A DNA stretch of 15,097 bases from an uncultured bacterium (GTDB lineage Bacteria; Patescibacteriota; Microgenomatia; UBA8517): assembly GCA_937928235.1 (NCBI GenBank), contig CALEZE010000162.1, positions 1 to 15,097 of the forward strand, written 5' to 3'. The stretch's first letter is position 1, and each line of letters starts with the position of its first letter. Shown here piece after piece: positions 12,946 to 15,097 of the stretch. The translations under genes and the position numbers were made by a program. The notes under the pieces were generated by a model that saw nothing but the letters and a program-made list of their open reading frames with translations, was not told the DNA's origin and did not search any database.

Positions 12946-14049
12946 TTAAAGTCCTTTGGTGACTCTAATTCTTTGAAGAAGGGCCGCGTCCTCTAAAACC
13001 TTGCCGCAACCGCGAACAACACAAGTAAGTGGATCCTCGGCAATCACGGCGTTCATTTTGGTTTTTTCTGAAACCACTTTGTCTATTCCGGCAAGTAGAG
13101 AGCCGCCGCCAGCCATAACAATTCCCCTTTCCATAATGTCGCTTACAAGTTCGGGTGGGGTTTCTTCCACGGTGTCGGAGATTGCCCCCACAATTTCCTG
13201 TAGTGTTGGTGCTAGAGCTTCTCTCACTTCGCTTCCCGAAAGCTTTATCGATTTGGGTAGCCCGGTCTCCAAGTCACGACCTCTCACAACTGTGTGTTTT
13301 TCCTTTTCTGTGGCCGCGGCCGAACCAATATTTATTTTGACATCCTCTGCAGTCGATTCACCCAGAAGAAGCGAATATTTAAGTCTCACCCAGTTAATAA
13401 TCGCCTCGTTCATCTCATCGCCCGCAATTCTTACGGATCTACCAAGAACAATTCCGCCAAGTGATATCACAGCGATTTCCGTGGTGCCACCACCTATGTC
13501 AACCACAAAAGTTCCCTCAGGTGCTTCAACAGGCAAACCCGCCCCAACAGCAGCAGCCATAGGTTCTTCTATGAGGTGGGCTTCACTTGCACCTGCAGAG
13601 ACAGCAGCGTCCGCCACGGCTCGTCTTTCAACTTCTGTTACACCGGAGGGGATTCCCACAACCACTCTTGGTCTTGGTATTTTGGGCATCACGGTACCAG
13701 ATTCGTGGACCCTCTCTATATAGTACTCAAGCATTGCAGCTGTTGCGTCAAAATCTGCAATCACTCCATCTTTCAGGGGTCTTACTGTTTCTATAGTGTT
13801 TGGAGCTCTCCCAACCATTCGTTTGGCAGAGGCACCAATTGCCAAAATTTCCTTTGTCTTTTTGTGTCTAGCAACCGCTGAAGGCTCTCTTATAACTATT
13901 CCTTTTCCTTTAACCCAAACCAAAGTATTGGCGGTTCCCAAATCTATCCCAACATCGTGAGAAAACATCCCAAACAACCTGTTAATGTTGAGAGGGTTTT
14001 TAAGTCCCTTTAGGGAAGGTGGTTTGATATTAATTTTCGGTAGTTTCAT
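12946..14049 (-). CDS. mreB: Rod shape-determining protein MreB
   Basis: The bacterial actin that polymerises under the membrane and directs PBP2-dependent wall elongation. In the 367-residue form the ATPase motifs are DLGTANT (36-42), LIEEPMAAAVGAG (159-171), DIGGGTTEIAV (184-194) and the adenosine-site AGGGS (313-317). INRLFGMFSHDVGIDLG aligns with the start of E. coli MreB (MLKKFRGMFSNDL...), an amphipathic membrane-binding helix. About 20 basic and proline-rich residues precede it. The ATG at 14047-14049 is chosen because the only longer start, a GTG at 14086-14088, lies inside the promoter. An internal Met at 13966-13968 would remove the membrane helix. It is divergent from the ligase-like gene and upstream of mrdA. 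Confidence 0.95.
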   Translation of the reverse strand: MKLPKINIKPPSLKGLKNPLNINRLFGMFSHDVGIDLGTANTLVWVKGKGIVIREPSAVARHKKTKEILAIGASAKRMVGRAPNTIETVRPLKDGVIADFDATAAMLEYYIERVHESGTVMPKIPRPRVVVGIPSGVTEVERRAVADAAVSAGASEAHLIEEPMAAAVGAGLPVEAPEGTFVVDIGGGTTEIAVISLGGIVLGRSVRIAGDEMNEAIINWVRLKYSLLLGESTAEDVKINIGSAAATEKEKHTVVRGRDLETGLPKSIKLSGSEVREALAPTLQEIVGAISDTVEETPPELVSDIMERGIVMAGGGSLLAGIDKVVSEKTKMNAVIAEDPLTCVVRGCGKVLEDAALLQRIRVTKGL

Positions 14050-14074
14050 AAGACGCCATATCACAGGCAAAAGA

Positions 14075-14102
14075 AGTATAGCGTGCACCCCTAAACTTTC
14101 AA
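14075..14102 (-). promoter_or_regulatory. mreB promoter
   Basis: TTGAAA (14097-14102; five of six) and TATACT (14075-14080; five of six) are separated by 16 nt. The predicted start near 14068 gives a leader of about 19 nt before the chosen ATG. The -35 overlaps the weaker -35-like box of the divergent ligase-like gene. Confidence 0.5.
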
Positions 14103-14125
14103 ATAGTAAACGATGAAGTTACAAT
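14098..14125 (+). promoter_or_regulatory. Promoter of the ligase-like gene, possibly leaderless
   Basis: TACAAT (14120-14125; five of six consensus) ends eight bases before the ATG at 14134, and TTCAAA (14098-14103; four of six) lies 16 nt upstream. Transcription would start within about two bases of the ATG. No Shine-Dalgarno site is seen. Confidence 0.38.
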
Positions 14126-14133
14126 GTTTCTAT

Positions 14134-15097
14134 ATGGACAACACACTCCGGAAAACAATCACTTATTCTTTCTTTCTTTTGCTGTTTTTAGTACCCATTG
14201 TTTTTTTGCCTTTTAGGTGGCTTCATACATCAGAACTATTTGAATTTAACAAAATGGTTCTTACATACCTTCTAACAACAATTATTGTTGGTGCCTGGAT
14301 TGTGCGTATGGTAGTAGCTAGAAAATTAGTCCTTCGTCGCACAATGTTGGATGTTCCTCTTTTAGTTTTCCTTGCGGTACAAATTCTTTCGACTATTACC
14401 TCTATAGACTTCCGCACTTCACTACTAGGTTTTTATTCACGCTTCCATGGCGGCCTTGCCTCCTCATTTTCTTACGCACTCCTCTACTGGGCGTGGGTAT
14501 CCAACATGGGAAAGACTGAAACTAAAAAAGCCTTTAATGTTCTCTTTGCTTCTGCCCTATTAGTATCCGTCTACGCGGTGCTTCAGCATTTTGGTATAGA
14601 CAAAGAAGTCTGGGTTCAAGATGTCCAAAATCGTGTGTTTTCCTCGCTCGGGCAACCAAACTGGCTAGCGGCATGGATTGTGGCACTTTCCCCTCTTGCA
14701 TGGGCGCTTTTTATTAAAGAGAAACTAAACTACAAATGGTTTTCTCTTTCCGCACTCTTTTTCCTCGTTCTTCTCTACACAAAATCTCGTTCGGGTGTCG
14801 TTGCATTTGCGGGCGCTTTTACCTTTTTTTGGGCATTTGAGTTTTGGCTCTCCAAAAAACTTAAGAAGCCATTGAACATTCAAAAACCTTTTGGTGCTCT
14901 TCTTGTAGTTTTTGTCGCATTTGCTTTAGCTATCGGAACACCCTGGACTAAGCCAATCTTTTCCCCAAAGGAAGCTGTAATCGAAGAAGTTAAGCCGCAA
15001 GGCCCGGCACTTGAAACAGGCGGAACAGAATCCGGGGAAATCAGCAAAATAGTTTGGCAAGGAGCCCTGGACCTATGGAAAAAATATCATCTTCTGG
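14134..15097 (+). CDS. O-antigen ligase / Wzy-polymerase-like membrane protein, N-terminal part
   Basis: An open frame runs from the ATG at 14134 to the right edge, giving 321 residues without a stop. It is an integral membrane protein with hydrophobic segments at about 9-27, 42-60, 73-90, 108-122, 134-151, 177-194, 203-215, 222-238 and 253-269. YSRFHGGL (101-108), SLGQPNWLA (171-179) and YTKSRSG (215-221) fit the Wzy_C/O-antigen ligase superfamily, in which G(N/Q)PN and SRxG motifs recur. The last visible residues (KIVWQGALDLWKKY) begin the large periplasmic loop, which usually continues to a PxxGxG motif. Such proteins join or polymerise surface glycans using lipid-linked donors. An in-frame ATG at 14113 would add seven residues but overlaps the proposed -10. 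Exact substrate is unknown. Confidence 0.82.
   Translation, partial: MDNTLRKTITYSFFLLLFLVPIVFLPFRWLHTSELFEFNKMVLTYLLTTIIVGAWIVRMVVARKLVLRRTMLDVPLLVFLAVQILSTITSIDFRTSLLGFYSRFHGGLASSFSYALLYWAWVSNMGKTETKKAFNVLFASALLVSVYAVLQHFGIDKEVWVQDVQNRVFSSLGQPNWLAAWIVALSPLAWALFIKEKLNYKWFSLSALFFLVLLYTKSRSGVVAFAGAFTFFWAFEFWLSKKLKKPLNIQKPFGALLVVFVAFALAIGTPWTKPIFSPKEAVIEEVKPQGPALETGGTESGEISKIVWQGALDLWKKYHLL

Noticed and set aside
13001..13723. A 240-codon open frame on the plus strand opposite mreB
   Set aside because: It is a low-complexity Ser/Pro/Thr-rich shadow of the well-supported mreB and has no recognisable domain.

Overview
The window reads like a chromosomal segment of a streamlined bacterium, most likely a Candidate Phyla Radiation (Patescibacteria) lineage. 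That placement is an inference from several things: tight 1-20 nt gene spacing or overlap, divergent but recognisable housekeeping proteins, weak or missing Shine-Dalgarno sites, and a double-length ThyX. No rRNA or phylogeny is available to confirm it. The code appears standard: genes end in TAA, TAG and TGA and are followed directly by their neighbours. There are no tRNAs, rRNAs, insertion sequences, CRISPR arrays or prophage genes.

Layout by coordinate. (1) Positions 1-862, minus strand: rpsB and the first 17 codons of tsf, with a promoter inside the end of folC and a structured leader. (2) 837-3648, minus: ftcD, a cyclodeaminase/cyclohydrolase gene and folC, joined by 1-nt and 4-nt overlaps. 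(3) 3681-7600, minus: thyX, tdk, a deoxynucleoside kinase-like gene and a thymidylate kinase-like gene, a nearly complete route to dTTP. (4) 7692-8213, plus: dihydrofolate reductase, divergent from thyX. (5) 8210-14049, minus: mreB, mrdA (PBP2), dprA and topA, i.e. cell shape, DNA uptake/recombination and topology. (6) 14134 to the right edge, plus: the N-terminal part of an O-antigen-ligase/Wzy-like membrane protein, divergent from mreB.

How the genes fit together: ThyX makes dTMP from dUMP using methylene-tetrahydrofolate, Tdk recovers thymidine to dTMP, the TMK-like protein would make dTDP, and the dNK-like protein would recover other deoxynucleosides. FtcD, the cyclodeaminase, FolC and DHFR interconvert, reduce and polyglutamylate the folate that ThyX uses. 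Regions 2-4 together form a thymidylate/one-carbon island of about 7.4 kb.

Main observations. The dNK-like gene stops at an in-frame TAA, yet the same frame continues for 38 codons that look like the missing C-terminal strand and helix of the family, ending 1 nt before the next gene. The ThyX carries two ThyX-like halves, each keeping a different part of the signature motif. Four genes have a -10-like box only 6-9 nt before the start codon, suggesting leaderless transcripts. The rpsB leader contains a perfect 7-nt complement of its own Shine-Dalgarno sequence.
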